The position numbers and the translations under genes are program-made. The notes beneath the pieces are model-generated. The model was not told the DNA's origin. It worked only from the letters and a program-made list of their open reading frames with translations, and did no database searches. Below are positions 19,381 to 29,200 of a stretch of DNA of 64,000 nucleotides, piece after piece (positions within the stretch are counted from its first letter, which is position 1; the number at the start of each line of letters is the position of its first letter). Origin of the DNA: Fundicoccus sp052116145 (GTDB lineage Bacteria; Bacillota; Bacilli; Lactobacillales; Aerococcaceae); contig NZ_JBQKLQ010000001.1 in NCBI RefSeq assembly GCF_052116145.1, positions 372,001 to 436,000 on the forward strand. Direction: 5' to 3'.

Positions 19381-20342
19381 TGTCAGAATTTATTAGAATA
19401 GAAAACTTAAAAGTTCATTATCCTATTCGTAGTGGCTTCCTTAATCGTGTAACCGATCAAGTAAGAGCGGTAGATGATGTGAGTTTAGTTTTTGAAGAAG
19501 GAAAAACTTACGGTTTAGTTGGTGAATCTGGATCAGGTAAATCAACAATTGGTAAAGCGATTATTGGGTTAGAAAAAATTACCTCAGGTAATATTTATTA
19601 CAATGGTGAGGAAGTCTCTAAACAAGCACGTAACCGTCGATCAGAGTATCGTCGCAACGTTCAAATGATTTTCCAAGATGCTTTATCAAGTTTTAACCCG
19701 AAGCGTCGTATTAGCGATGTATTAGCAGAACCTATGCGTAACTTTTCAAACTGGACACCAGAAGAAGAACGTCGCCGCAGTATCGAATTATTAGAAATTG
19801 TTGGTTTGACTGAAGATGCATTAAACAAATATCCACATGAATTCTCAGGTGGACAACGTCAGCGTATTGGAGTTGCACGTGCAGTAGCTATCAACCCTAA
19901 ATTAGTGATTGCTGATGAGCCGGTTTCAGCCTTAGACTTATCCGTTCAAGCACAGGTTTTAAACTTTATGAAACGTATCCAAGATGAATACAATATTAGC
20001 TATTTATTTATTTCTCATGACTTGGGTGTTGTTAAACATATGTGTGATGAATTAGCGATTATGTATCGTGGTCGCTTTACAGAGTATGGTAAACGAGCAG
20101 ATATTTATGAAAATCCGCAACATATTTATACTAGACGTCTCTTATCAGCTATTCCGCAAATCGACCCAACAAACCGTGAATCCCATAAATTGGATCGCTT
20201 ACGTGTTGAAAAAGAATATCAACAGAATGCAGCTAAATATTATTCTGAAGAGGGTCGAGTTTACGATTTGAAAGAAATTTCAGATTCCCATAAGGTCGCT
20301 TTGAAAGATGTTAGCTCTTTAACAGAAGGAGGCGTGCGTTAA
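19380..20342 (+). CDS. oppF: Oligopeptide ABC transporter ATP-binding protein OppF
   Basis: A 320-residue partner ATPase. Walker A GESGSGKSTIGKA, IFQDALSSFNPKR, signature FSGGQRQRIG and Walker B IADEPVSALDLS are intact, with H-loop FISHDLG. With OppD it energises the OppBC channel. It is translationally coupled to oppD, and oppB starts two bases after its stop. An alternative annotation is dipeptide transporter DppF; substrate size cannot be read from sequence. Confidence 0.95.
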   Translation: MSEFIRIENLKVHYPIRSGFLNRVTDQVRAVDDVSLVFEEGKTYGLVGESGSGKSTIGKAIIGLEKITSGNIYYNGEEVSKQARNRRSEYRRNVQMIFQDALSSFNPKRRISDVLAEPMRNFSNWTPEEERRRSIELLEIVGLTEDALNKYPHEFSGGQRQRIGVARAVAINPKLVIADEPVSALDLSVQAQVLNFMKRIQDEYNISYLFISHDLGVVKHMCDELAIMYRGRFTEYGKRADIYENPQHIYTRRLLSAIPQIDPTNRESHKLDRLRVEKEYQQNAAKYYSEEGRVYDLKEISDSHKVALKDVSSLTEGGVR

Positions 20343-20344
20343 TT

Positions 20345-21307
20345 ATGTGGAAAACAATACTTCGTCGAATCGTTTTAATGATTCCACAAATTTTCATTTT
20401 AAGTATTCTTGTATTCGTTCTGGGTTCGCTTATGCCAGGGGATGCCTTAACAGGTTTAATCGATCCAACGATTTCAGCAGAACAAGTTGAAGCAATGCGC
20501 GAAAAGTTAGGTTTAAACAAACCAATGCCAGAACGCTATGTAGACTGGATAACGAATGCGTTACAAGGGGATTTTGGACGTAGTTGGCAACATCGTCAAC
20601 CGGTTCTATCAATTATTGGACAAAGAATTTGGCCAACATTATGGTTATCATTATTAACAGTCATTTTAACTTATGCACTTGCTTTACCTTTAGGTTTATT
20701 AGCAGGTCGCTACCAAAACACGTGGTTAGATAAAGGGGTTAACCTGTATAACTTTATTAGCTATTCAGTCCCATCATTTGTTTTAGGTCTTTTAATGTTA
20801 TGGTTATTTGGTTATACATTAGGCTGGTTCCCAACACGTGGAACGGTAGGATCAAGTGTTTCACCTGGAACGGTGGACTATATCTTCTCACGCTTTAACC
20901 ACATGATTTTACCAGCAGTAACATTAGCACTTCTAAGTACAACAGGTACAATTCAGTATTTACGTACTGGGGTAGTCGATGCTAAGACTCAAGATTATGT
21001 TCGTACTGCTCGTGCAAAAGGTGTACCGGAATCTAAAGTATACACTCGTCATATTTTCCGTAACTCTATGTTACCAATTGCCGCATTCATGGGTTATACG
21101 ATTACTGGATTAATTTCAGGATCTGTCATTACTGAAACAATCTTTACTTACCAAGGGATGGGCTTACTGTTTATTAGTTCTATTAATAACCGTGACTTCT
21201 CAGTCATGACAGCGCTAGTTCTATTATTCGGTATGATGTCATTATTGGGTACGTTATTGTCAGATATCATTATGGTGTTTGTCGATCCACGTATTAGAAT
21301 AAACTAG
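20345..21307 (+). CDS. oppB: Oligopeptide ABC transporter permease OppB
   Basis: A 320-residue integral membrane permease with about six helices. The first is IPQIFILSILVFVLGSLMPG. The family's EAA-type loop appears as YVRTARAKGVPESKVYTRH, and the N-terminal OppB extension EQVEAMREKLGLNKP is present. AGAAGGAGG at the end of oppF is the ribosome site. The order oppD-F-B-C with oppA last and separately promoted is seen in several Lactobacillales. Confidence 0.95.
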   Translation: MWKTILRRIVLMIPQIFILSILVFVLGSLMPGDALTGLIDPTISAEQVEAMREKLGLNKPMPERYVDWITNALQGDFGRSWQHRQPVLSIIGQRIWPTLWLSLLTVILTYALALPLGLLAGRYQNTWLDKGVNLYNFISYSVPSFVLGLLMLWLFGYTLGWFPTRGTVGSSVSPGTVDYIFSRFNHMILPAVTLALLSTTGTIQYLRTGVVDAKTQDYVRTARAKGVPESKVYTRHIFRNSMLPIAAFMGYTITGLISGSVITETIFTYQGMGLLFISSINNRDFSVMTALVLLFGMMSLLGTLLSDIIMVFVDPRIRIN

Positions 21308-21321
21308 GAGGAGGCGATAAA

Positions 21322-22254
21322 ATGGTATTAAATAAACAAGAAGTAGATGCTCAAACAACAGAAGTCGTACTTGAAGAGAACCATGAAGGCGCTCCTCCAG
21401 TCGGTTTTGAAATCATTCGTCGTGAGTTTGCTAAAGATAAAGTCGCACTAACTGCTTTTTTAATTCTTTTAGTAATCGTTTTAGGGGTAATCTTTGCATC
21501 GTTATTTATAGATTTAGATAAAGCAACGACTGTTAATATCTTTAATCGTTTTACACCACCAGGTGAGGATGGTTATTGGTTAGGAACTGACGAGGGTGGA
21601 CGAGATGTATTTGCACTCCTAGTTGTAGGAGCGAGAAATTCCTTATTCATCGGTTGGACTATTACAATTTTTACTGCCATCATCGGAATTATGACCGGAA
21701 TTATTTCTGGATATTATGGCGGTATTGTTGATGATATCATGATGCGAATTGTTGACTTTATCATGGTGTTACCACAACTAATGATTATTATCGTTGTTGT
21801 AACAATTGTTCGTTCATTCAACGTATGGACTTTAATTTGGGTACTAACAGCTTTTGGTTGGGTTAGTCAGACACGTCTATTTAGAACCGCAACATTAAGT
21901 GAAGGATCTAAAGATTATATCAGTGCTTCTAAAACATTAGGAACACGCGATTGGAAAATCATGTTTATCGAGTTATTACCAAACTTGAGCTCATTGATTA
22001 TCACTAACTTAACACTAAGTTTCGCAGCAAACATCGGGATTGAAACAGGGCTAAGTTTCTTAGGTTTTGGTTTACCGGTAGGTACACCAAGTTTGGGTAC
22101 TTTAATCGGTTACGCTAATAACCCAGATGTTATTGAGAATAAGACATGGGTATGGTTACCAGCGGTCATTCTTATGCTAGTACTGATGTTATGTATTAAC
22201 TACATTGGTCAAGCGATGCAAAGAGCTGCTGACAGTAAACAACGTAGAGGTTAA
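21322..22254 (+). CDS. oppC: Oligopeptide ABC transporter permease OppC
   Basis: 310 residues with a cytoplasmic N-terminal tail, then a helix (VALTAFLILLVIVLGVIF), the periplasmic-side signature WLGTDEGGRDVFA, and four or five further helices. The EAA loop is KDYISASKTLGTRDWKI. AGGAGGAGG lies before the ATG. It pairs with OppB to form the translocation pore. A strong terminator follows the gene. Confidence 0.95.
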   Translation: MVLNKQEVDAQTTEVVLEENHEGAPPVGFEIIRREFAKDKVALTAFLILLVIVLGVIFASLFIDLDKATTVNIFNRFTPPGEDGYWLGTDEGGRDVFALLVVGARNSLFIGWTITIFTAIIGIMTGIISGYYGGIVDDIMMRIVDFIMVLPQLMIIIVVVTIVRSFNVWTLIWVLTAFGWVSQTRLFRTATLSEGSKDYISASKTLGTRDWKIMFIELLPNLSSLIITNLTLSFAANIGIETGLSFLGFGLPVGTPSLGTLIGYANNPDVIENKTWVWLPAVILMLVLMLCINYIGQAMQRAADSKQRRG

Positions 22255-22275
22255 TCTAAACTAAACACCCAAAAG

Positions 22276-22327
22276 GGGCAGAAAAGGGCAACTGTAATAA
22301 GTTGTTTACCTTTTCTGTCTCTTTTTT
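22276..22327 (+). terminator. Terminator after oppC
   Basis: GGGCAGAAAAGG pairs with CCTTTTCTGTC around a loop containing GCAACT/AGTTGT, followed by seven Ts. It separates oppDFBC from oppA. Confidence 0.9.
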
Positions 22328-22779
22328 TGGGGGAACGAAAGATGTCATACGAAGTGATAATTCTATCCTTAAAATTATTCACTACTTTCGACTGAAAGGA
22401 TTGGCCATATGAATTATTAAAAAAACAGGTCAATATTGTAAGAATATAATGACGAACTATTAACTAGTTGTGAGTTAACATCGTTTTAGAAAATCTTTTA
22501 ACATATTTAAATACTTATAAAATAGCCATATGCAAATTAATTCACAATGAAAACCAAGCAAATACATAGTCCCAAAGCCTATTCCAATAAATATAACCTG
22601 GAAAAAGGCTGTATAAATTATGATAATTGGAATCGCTTAAATAAGAATTGCACTCATTTAATTATCATAAAAATGAATGTTTTTTTAATAAAACTCTTGA
22701 TAATCACTTAAGAAAACGTTATGATATATTTATGTAATGGCATTCACGCCAGAACGTTTAATTTATTTGGAGGGATATT
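22328..22779 (+). promoter_or_regulatory. oppA upstream region with strong promoter
   Basis: About 450 bp without a gene. TTGATA (22697-22702) and TATGAT (22720-22725) with a 17-bp spacer form a near-consensus promoter about 50 bp before oppA. An imperfect hairpin AGCCTATTCCA/TGGAAAAAGGCT lies at about 22577-22612. This promoter lets oppA be made in excess over the membrane complex, as expected for a binding protein. Confidence 0.65.
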
Positions 22780-24558
22780 ATGAAAAAAGCATTAAGAAAA
22801 CACTTTTCACTAGCAGCAACAGCCTTTACTCTAGGTTCTGTTCTAGTTGCACCAACATCAACTTTTGTATCTGCACAAGAAGATGGTGAAGAAGGCGTAT
22901 TAAACTTTGAGACTGCTGTCACTCATGAAGGCGAAGCGATTGAAGGTGGAACGTTACGTTACGCATTAGTTGGAGATCCATTTGCAGGCGTGTTAAATAA
23001 CATGCTTTATACAGGTAATCCAGATGCGAGCATCATCGGTTTCTTTAACGATGGGTTATACGGTTACGACTCAAGTTTCGCAATCGACAACTCAGGTTTT
23101 GCTGATATCGAATTTGATGTGGATAACAAACAAGTAACAATCTCAATTCCAGAAGGTACTTCTTGGGATGATGGTGAGCCACTAACGATTGATGACGTAA
23201 TCTTCCCTTATTATGTAGTAGGACACCCAGATTATACTGGTGTACGTTACGGAGAAGACTTCCAAAACGTTGTAGGTATGACAGAATATAACGCAGGTGA
23301 AGCAGAAGAAATTTCTGGTTTAGAGCGTATTGATGACTATACATTAAGAGTAACATACATTAACTTTAACAACTCTATGTTACAAGCTGGTGGTGGAGTT
23401 TCTTCTTATATTGAACCTGAGCATATCTTAGGTGAAGTTCCAGTTGCTGAATTAGAAGATCACGAAGCAGTTCGTACGAATCCAGTTGGTTTCGGACCAT
23501 TCCGTGTCACTTCAATCACTCCTGGTGAAGCTGTAAGCTTTGAAGCTAACGAATACTATTACTTAGGCCAACCTGAAATTGACAACTTAGTCATTGAAGT
23601 TGTTAACGCAACATCAATTGTTGCTGAGTTAAAAGCTGGTAATTACGACTTAGCGACATTACCTGCTGACCAATACGATACTTATAAAGATGCGACTAAC
23701 TTCTCAGTAATTGGTCAAATCTCTAATGCTTATACATACATCGGATTCAAGCAAGGTTCATGGGATGCTGAAGCTGGAGAAGTGGTTCCAGACGACTCTA
23801 AAGTAACGTCAAGCAAAGCATTACGTCAAGCAATGGCATATGCGATTGACAACGATGCAGTTGGTGCAGAATTCTATTCTGGTTTACGTCAAAACGCTAA
23901 CTCATTAATTACACCTAACTTTGAAGCTTACCATAACTTCGATCAAGAAGCTTATACATATGACCCAGAGAAAGCTAAAGAAATCTTAGCTGAAGCTGGC
24001 TTTGTGGATGGCGATGGCGATGGTTTTGTTGAAGACTTAAATGGCGAGCCATTTACTTTAGGTTTCGCTTCAATGTCAGGTGGAGAAGTTGCTGAGCCAT
24101 TAGCACAATACTACATCCAAATGTGGGGTGAAATTGGCGTATCTGTCGAATTAGTTGATGGCCAATTAATGGAATTTAACTCATTCTATGACCGTGTTGA
24201 AGCGGATGATCCTGCAATTGATATCTACCAAGGTGCTTGGGGAACTGGTGGAGATCCAAACCCAACTGGTTTATACGGACGTACATCTGCCTTTAACTAC
24301 CCTCGTTTCGCATCGGAAGAGCATGACGCTTTATTAGAAGCCATTAACTCAGATGACTCATTTGATGACGAATTCCGTGAGAACGCATTTAACGAGTGGC
24401 AAGCATACGTACACGAAGAATTGCCAGTAGTACCTACTTTATTCCGTTATGAATTAGTAGCTGTTAATAATCGTGTTTCTCAATACGATTCTGAAATTGG
24501 TTCAGACTTAGATTGGACACAAATCTCATTAACTGCTGACTCTCCAGTAGCTGAGTAA
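22780..24558 (+). CDS. oppA: Oligopeptide-binding protein OppA
   Basis: A 592-residue extracytoplasmic solute-binding protein (family 5). The N-terminal signal peptide is basic (MKKALRKH), then hydrophobic to about residue 32, ending TFVSAQE. Family features include GGTLRYALVGDP, ISIPEGTSWDDGEPLT, NPVGFGPFRV and ALRQAMAYAIDND. Unlike usual OppA there is no cysteine in or near the signal peptide, so it looks like a signal peptidase I substrate, not a lipoprotein. Codon use is biased as for a highly expressed gene. The ribosome site is GGAGGG. Confidence 0.93.
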   Translation: MKKALRKHFSLAATAFTLGSVLVAPTSTFVSAQEDGEEGVLNFETAVTHEGEAIEGGTLRYALVGDPFAGVLNNMLYTGNPDASIIGFFNDGLYGYDSSFAIDNSGFADIEFDVDNKQVTISIPEGTSWDDGEPLTIDDVIFPYYVVGHPDYTGVRYGEDFQNVVGMTEYNAGEAEEISGLERIDDYTLRVTYINFNNSMLQAGGGVSSYIEPEHILGEVPVAELEDHEAVRTNPVGFGPFRVTSITPGEAVSFEANEYYYLGQPEIDNLVIEVVNATSIVAELKAGNYDLATLPADQYDTYKDATNFSVIGQISNAYTYIGFKQGSWDAEAGEVVPDDSKVTSSKALRQAMAYAIDNDAVGAEFYSGLRQNANSLITPNFEAYHNFDQEAYTYDPEKAKEILAEAGFVDGDGDGFVEDLNGEPFTLGFASMSGGEVAEPLAQYYIQMWGEIGVSVELVDGQLMEFNSFYDRVEADDPAIDIYQGAWGTGGDPNPTGLYGRTSAFNYPRFASEEHDALLEAINSDDSFDDEFRENAFNEWQAYVHEELPVVPTLFRYELVAVNNRVSQYDSEIGSDLDWTQISLTADSPVAE

Positions 24559-24577
24559 TTTAATGTAACTTTAAACG

Positions 24578-24605
24578 AAGAGCCTCCTTGTGGGGCTCTT
24601 TTCAT
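24578..24605 (+). terminator. Terminator after oppA
   Basis: AAGAGCCTCC/GGGGCTCTT stem with a TTGT loop, followed by a short T-rich tract. Confidence 0.85.
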
Positions 24606-24847
24606 TTATTATTGGATAAAGCTTTTTAACCGAGTCGTTTTTAGGTATACTAATAAGTGCTAAATGTCAGTCTTTTAATCCGTTTAACCGAATAAGACGG
24701 AATGTTTTATGGTGAAGAATGAAGCTTATAAAAGTTTAATAAATACAATTGGAATTGGATAGGAAGATTTTATTTACTGAGCTACTTATAGTCATATACT
24801 GGTCAAAATGTATCTTGTTGTGAAAGAAAAAAGTGAAGAGGGTAAAT

Positions 24848-25561
24848 ATGAAACTAGCGTTAACAAAATTAATTGAAAAGAATACGGGGATTCATTTTAA
24901 GAATGCCCTGCTACTTGAGACAGCCTTTCAACATACGTCATTTGTTAATGAAAGAGCATCAAGGAAATTGGAACATAATGAACGCTTGGAATTTTTAGGC
25001 GATGCGGTCTTAGAAGTGATTGTGAGCGATTATTTGTATCATGAGTATCCAAGCGAGCCAGAAGGTCAATTGACACGTATGCGTGCACAGCTCGTACGTG
25101 AGGAGAGTCTAGCTTTTCTTGCTAAGCAATATAATTTTAATCGTTACATTCGTTTAGGAAAAGGCGAATTAGCGAGTGGTGGTAGTGAAAGGGATTCTAT
25201 CTTAGCTGACTGTTTTGAAGCTTTTTTAGGAGCGGTGTATTTAGACCAGGGGATGGAAATGGCTAGAGAATGGTTAAACCGTGCTTTATTAGAACCACAT
25301 CGTGTGATTTTAACAAAAGTGAATCTTGATTATAAGACACTTTTCCAGGAAAAAGCTCAACAAAAGGGTGCCGTTTTAATTCGGTACGAATTATTAGAAC
25401 AATCGGGCCCAGCCCATAATCAAGACTTTACAATGGGACTTTATTTAAACGAACAACTAATCGCAAAAGGTTCAGGTAAAAGTAAAAAGCAAGCAGAAAT
25501 GCAAGCGGCCGAACATGCTTTTGCTTTAGTGGATGAGAAAGGTAATATTAAATGCATTTAG
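24848..25561 (+). CDS. rnc: Ribonuclease III
   Basis: A 237-residue double-strand-specific endonuclease for rRNA and mRNA processing. The catalytic signature is NERLEFLGDAVLE, with the second acidic site in LADCFEAFLGAVYLD. A C-terminal dsRNA-binding domain ends GSGKSKKQAEMQAAEHA. A GTG at 24833 is in frame, but GAAGAGGG just before ATG 24848 favours the later start. It overlaps smc by 10 bp, the conserved rnc-smc-ftsY order. Confidence 0.96.
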   Translation: MKLALTKLIEKNTGIHFKNALLLETAFQHTSFVNERASRKLEHNERLEFLGDAVLEVIVSDYLYHEYPSEPEGQLTRMRAQLVREESLAFLAKQYNFNRYIRLGKGELASGGSERDSILADCFEAFLGAVYLDQGMEMAREWLNRALLEPHRVILTKVNLDYKTLFQEKAQQKGAVLIRYELLEQSGPAHNQDFTMGLYLNEQLIAKGSGKSKKQAEMQAAEHAFALVDEKGNIKCI

Positions 25562-28500
25562 AAAGAATTGAAATGACTGGATTTAAATCCTTTGCGGATA
25601 AAACAGTTATCGAATTTGACACAGGTTTAACGGCTGTCGTCGGACCAAATGGAAGTGGTAAGAGTAATCTTTCGGAAGCGATTCGTTGGGTATTAGGGGA
25701 ACAATCAGCCAAAAGTTTACGTGGTAATCGCATGGAAGATGTCATATTTAATGGGACGCAAGAACGTAAGCCTGTAAATTTAGCAAAAGTAACATTGGTC
25801 TTAAACAACGAAGATCGATATTTGGATTATGATTTTAGTGAGATTAGTATTACGCGAAGTTATAATCGAAATGGTGATAGCCAATACTTTATCAATAAAG
25901 AAGTCGTCCGTCTAAAAGACATTGTGGATCTATTATTAGATTCCGGTCTAGGGAAGAACAGTTTTTCAATTATCTCTCAAGGTAAAGTGGAATCCATTTT
26001 CTTAAGTAAGCCCGAAGAGCGTCGAACTATCTTTGAAGAAGCAGCAGGCGTCCAAAAATATCAATATCGAAAAGTTGAGGCTGAAAGAAAGCTCGTCAGA
26101 TCAAGTGATCATTTAAGTCGAGTGAAAGATATTATTCATGAATTAGAAGGCCAATTAAAGCCATTAGCCAAACAAAGAGAAGATGCTCTACGTTATCAAG
26201 AAAAACATGAAGCGTTACGCCGCTTAGAGATTTCTTTATATAGTTATCAAATCGCACAGTACCGCGATGACTGGAATAAAGCTGAAGATGCGTTAAAGAC
26301 TTTGAATTCAGAAATTGAACAATTAGAACAAGAAAACAATCAGTTAAGTCGAACGCTGGAAAACGAGACACTAGAGCTCGATCAAATTACTCAAACACTT
26401 GATGTTAACTCTGAAGAATATCAAGTGAAAGGTCAACAATTAGAACGATTAAAAGCGCGTCAACAAATGACGGAGCAACAAATTCGTTTTAATCAAACCT
26501 CACTTAATGACAAACAATCTGCTTATCAACAACAGGTTGAACGTCACAGTAAACTTTCAGTTGAATATGATACCTTGTTGACACAGCAGACTGACTTTGG
26601 TGAGCAATTGACTAGGATGAAGCAAAAACTGAAGCAATACGAACAGAAACGCTCGATTTTAACAGGGGACGATCAAGCACAAATTGAGGAGATACGTGGA
26701 CAGCTGATTGATTTTTATCAATTAGAAACGACAGCTCGTAATCAAATCACTCAGTTTAATGCAACGGTTACCCAACAAGGTGAACGTAACAAACACTTAA
26801 CTTTACAACTAGAACAAGTAGCGACTTCTCTAGAATTGGCTGAAACAGAGTTTGCTAAGCATATTGAAGGTCAAGCTGAACATCAAGCCAATCAACAGAG
26901 TTTGCGACAGCAGTTTAACCGTTTATTAGAAGAAAACCAATTAACGCAGCAAAAGCGTCAACAAATGCAACAAACTTTATTTCAGCATGAACGCCATACG
27001 CAGCAAATTGATTCCAAGGTGTCGAATTTAAAGCATATGCAAGAAGACTATGCAGGTTATTTCGCAGGGGTTCGTGCTGTCATGAAGCAAGCCAGTCGTA
27101 TGCGTGGCGTTGAAGGTACAGTGGCGGATTTGATTAATGTTCCTCAAGCCTATCAGTTAGCGATTGATACTGCCTTAGGGGGGAGTTTACAACATATTGT
27201 GGTGACAGATGATCAGTCTGCAAAGGAAGCTATTCATTATTTGAAACAACAAAAGGCTGGTCGTGCGACATTCTTACCGCGTACGAATATTAAACCGCGC
27301 ATGTTGAACAATAAGCAATTAGAACAAGCTCAACAACACGTAGGCTTTGTGGGAATCGCGAATCAATTGGTGGAGTATGCAAGTCAAAATAACAATATTA
27401 TCGCGAATTTATTAGGTACAACGATCATTATGTCTGGTATTGAAGAGGCACAACAATTAGCACGCCGCTTGAATCACTCGGTAAAAATTGTGACTTTAGA
27501 AGGTGACGTCTTAATGCCAGGAGGATCGATTTCTGGTGGACAAGCACGTAAACAACAGAATTCAATGTTAGCTCGTCAAAATGAATTAAAAATTGCTGAA
27601 GAGCAGTTACAAGTAGCTCAACAAACCTTAAAACAATTAGAAGATGACTGGCTTAAAGTTCAATCGAAAGAGCAACATTTGCATGAACAAGTGGAGAATA
27701 ACCGTGAGGTGTTAAACCAAGCTGAAATTCAGTCGCAACAGCTACAACAAACCACTCATCAACTACAACAAACAATTAAGCAATTTCAAAATCAACAATT
27801 AATTTTAAAGGATGAATTAACGCAAGCAGAAGAAGTTGTCAGTGAGGCTGAAAAACAGTTATTGCTTGCAGAAAAAAACTTAGCAAAAGCGAGTCAAGGT
27901 ATTGCTGACACCAATGAGACATTAGAACAGCATAGTTTAAGTCAAGAAGACCGCCAAAAGCAATTACAGCAATTGGAAGTTGAGTATAACGAATGTAAAA
28001 CTCAACAAGCCGTGAAGCAAACGCAAGCTAGTCAATTACAACAACAAGTTGAAACGTTGACAGAGCAGTTAGCTGAAGTGACCGTATTCATTGAAAGTTA
28101 TCAATTGAGTCAGCATCAAGATGAAACTGACCTAGACGAATTAGAAGCCGTGCTTGAACAAACGATTGTTGATATCAAAGAGATGACAGCAATCTTAGAA
28201 CAACACAAAGCAGAACTTGCAAACTTGCGTGAACGTCGACACGTCTTGAGTGAAACCTCTCGTGCTAACGAACAAAAACAACGCGAAATAATTCAAATGA
28301 CGCAACAATCTTATCAAAAACAAGCGAAACTTGAAGCTCAGATTGAAAAGTTCCAAGCTTTTATTGATAATCAGCTGGAATATTTAAGTGAAGAATACCA
28401 ATTATCCTATGAGGCAGCTAGTAGCATGGCTGAGCCAATCGATACGATTGCCAAAGTAAATCAAGAAGTTAAGAACTTGAAACGAGAAATTGAACGTTTA

Positions 28501-29094
28501 GGTCCGATTAACTTAGCATCGATTGAAGATTATGATGTACTAAATGAGCGTTTTAAACATTTAGTAGAACAACAGGATGATTTATTAACTGCCATGTCTC
28601 AATTGAAAGAAACGATGGCTGAGATGGATAGTGAAGTCATTAAGCGTTTTGGAGAGACTTTCAGTGTCATCAACCAACAGTTTCAAAAGACATTTCGTAA
28701 ACTATTTGGTGGAGGAAATGCAGCTTTACAATTAACTGATCCTAGTGATTTACTAGCAACTGGTGTCGATATCGTGGCCCAACCTCCTGGTAAGAAAAAA
28801 CAAAACTTAGCTTTATTATCCGGTGGCGAGCGAGCTTTAACGGCGATTGCTTTATTATTCGCTATATTGGAAGTTAAGCCTGTTCCGTTTTGTGTACTGG
28901 ACGAAGTAGAAGCGGCTTTAGATGATGCCAACGTTTATCGCTATGGTGAATATCTACAAGATTTTACAGAGAATACACAATTTATCGTGATTACTCACCG
29001 TAAAGGTACGATGGAACATGCCGACGTCTTATACGGCGTGACAATGGAACGTTCTGGAATTTCGAAACTGGCCTCCGTTAAATTAAGTGACTAA
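25552..29094 (+). CDS. smc: Chromosome partition protein SMC
   Basis: A 1180-residue condensin ATPase. The N-terminal head carries Walker A GPNGSGKSNLSEAI (residue about 32) and the Q-loop region. Long coiled-coil arms flank a hinge at about 505-660 (GVEGTVADLI to LMPGGSISGGQARK). The C-terminal head has signature LLSGGERALTAIALLFA and Walker B FCVLDEVEAALDDANV. The distal coil is strikingly glutamine-rich (QQLQQTTHQLQQTIKQFQ). The start overlaps the rnc stop. It organises and segregates the chromosome with ScpAB. Confidence 0.97.
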   Translation: MHLERIEMTGFKSFADKTVIEFDTGLTAVVGPNGSGKSNLSEAIRWVLGEQSAKSLRGNRMEDVIFNGTQERKPVNLAKVTLVLNNEDRYLDYDFSEISITRSYNRNGDSQYFINKEVVRLKDIVDLLLDSGLGKNSFSIISQGKVESIFLSKPEERRTIFEEAAGVQKYQYRKVEAERKLVRSSDHLSRVKDIIHELEGQLKPLAKQREDALRYQEKHEALRRLEISLYSYQIAQYRDDWNKAEDALKTLNSEIEQLEQENNQLSRTLENETLELDQITQTLDVNSEEYQVKGQQLERLKARQQMTEQQIRFNQTSLNDKQSAYQQQVERHSKLSVEYDTLLTQQTDFGEQLTRMKQKLKQYEQKRSILTGDDQAQIEEIRGQLIDFYQLETTARNQITQFNATVTQQGERNKHLTLQLEQVATSLELAETEFAKHIEGQAEHQANQQSLRQQFNRLLEENQLTQQKRQQMQQTLFQHERHTQQIDSKVSNLKHMQEDYAGYFAGVRAVMKQASRMRGVEGTVADLINVPQAYQLAIDTALGGSLQHIVVTDDQSAKEAIHYLKQQKAGRATFLPRTNIKPRMLNNKQLEQAQQHVGFVGIANQLVEYASQNNNIIANLLGTTIIMSGIEEAQQLARRLNHSVKIVTLEGDVLMPGGSISGGQARKQQNSMLARQNELKIAEEQLQVAQQTLKQLEDDWLKVQSKEQHLHEQVENNREVLNQAEIQSQQLQQTTHQLQQTIKQFQNQQLILKDELTQAEEVVSEAEKQLLLAEKNLAKASQGIADTNETLEQHSLSQEDRQKQLQQLEVEYNECKTQQAVKQTQASQLQQQVETLTEQLAEVTVFIESYQLSQHQDETDLDELEAVLEQTIVDIKEMTAILEQHKAELANLRERRHVLSETSRANEQKQREIIQMTQQSYQKQAKLEAQIEKFQAFIDNQLEYLSEEYQLSYEAASSMAEPIDTIAKVNQEVKNLKREIERLGPINLASIEDYDVLNERFKHLVEQQDDLLTAMSQLKETMAEMDSEVIKRFGETFSVINQQFQKTFRKLFGGGNAALQLTDPSDLLATGVDIVAQPPGKKKQNLALLSGGERALTAIALLFAILEVKPVPFCVLDEVEAALDDANVYRYGEYLQDFTENTQFIVITHRKGTMEHADVLYGVTMERSGISKLASVKLSD

Positions 29095-29200
29095 ATTGTT
29101 TTATCTTTGTAGGTATAGCTCGTGGCTCTAGAATATGACTTTAACTATCGAAAAGTGTTATGATTATAGTACAGAGTAAGCTTTGAAGGGAAACTAATAA

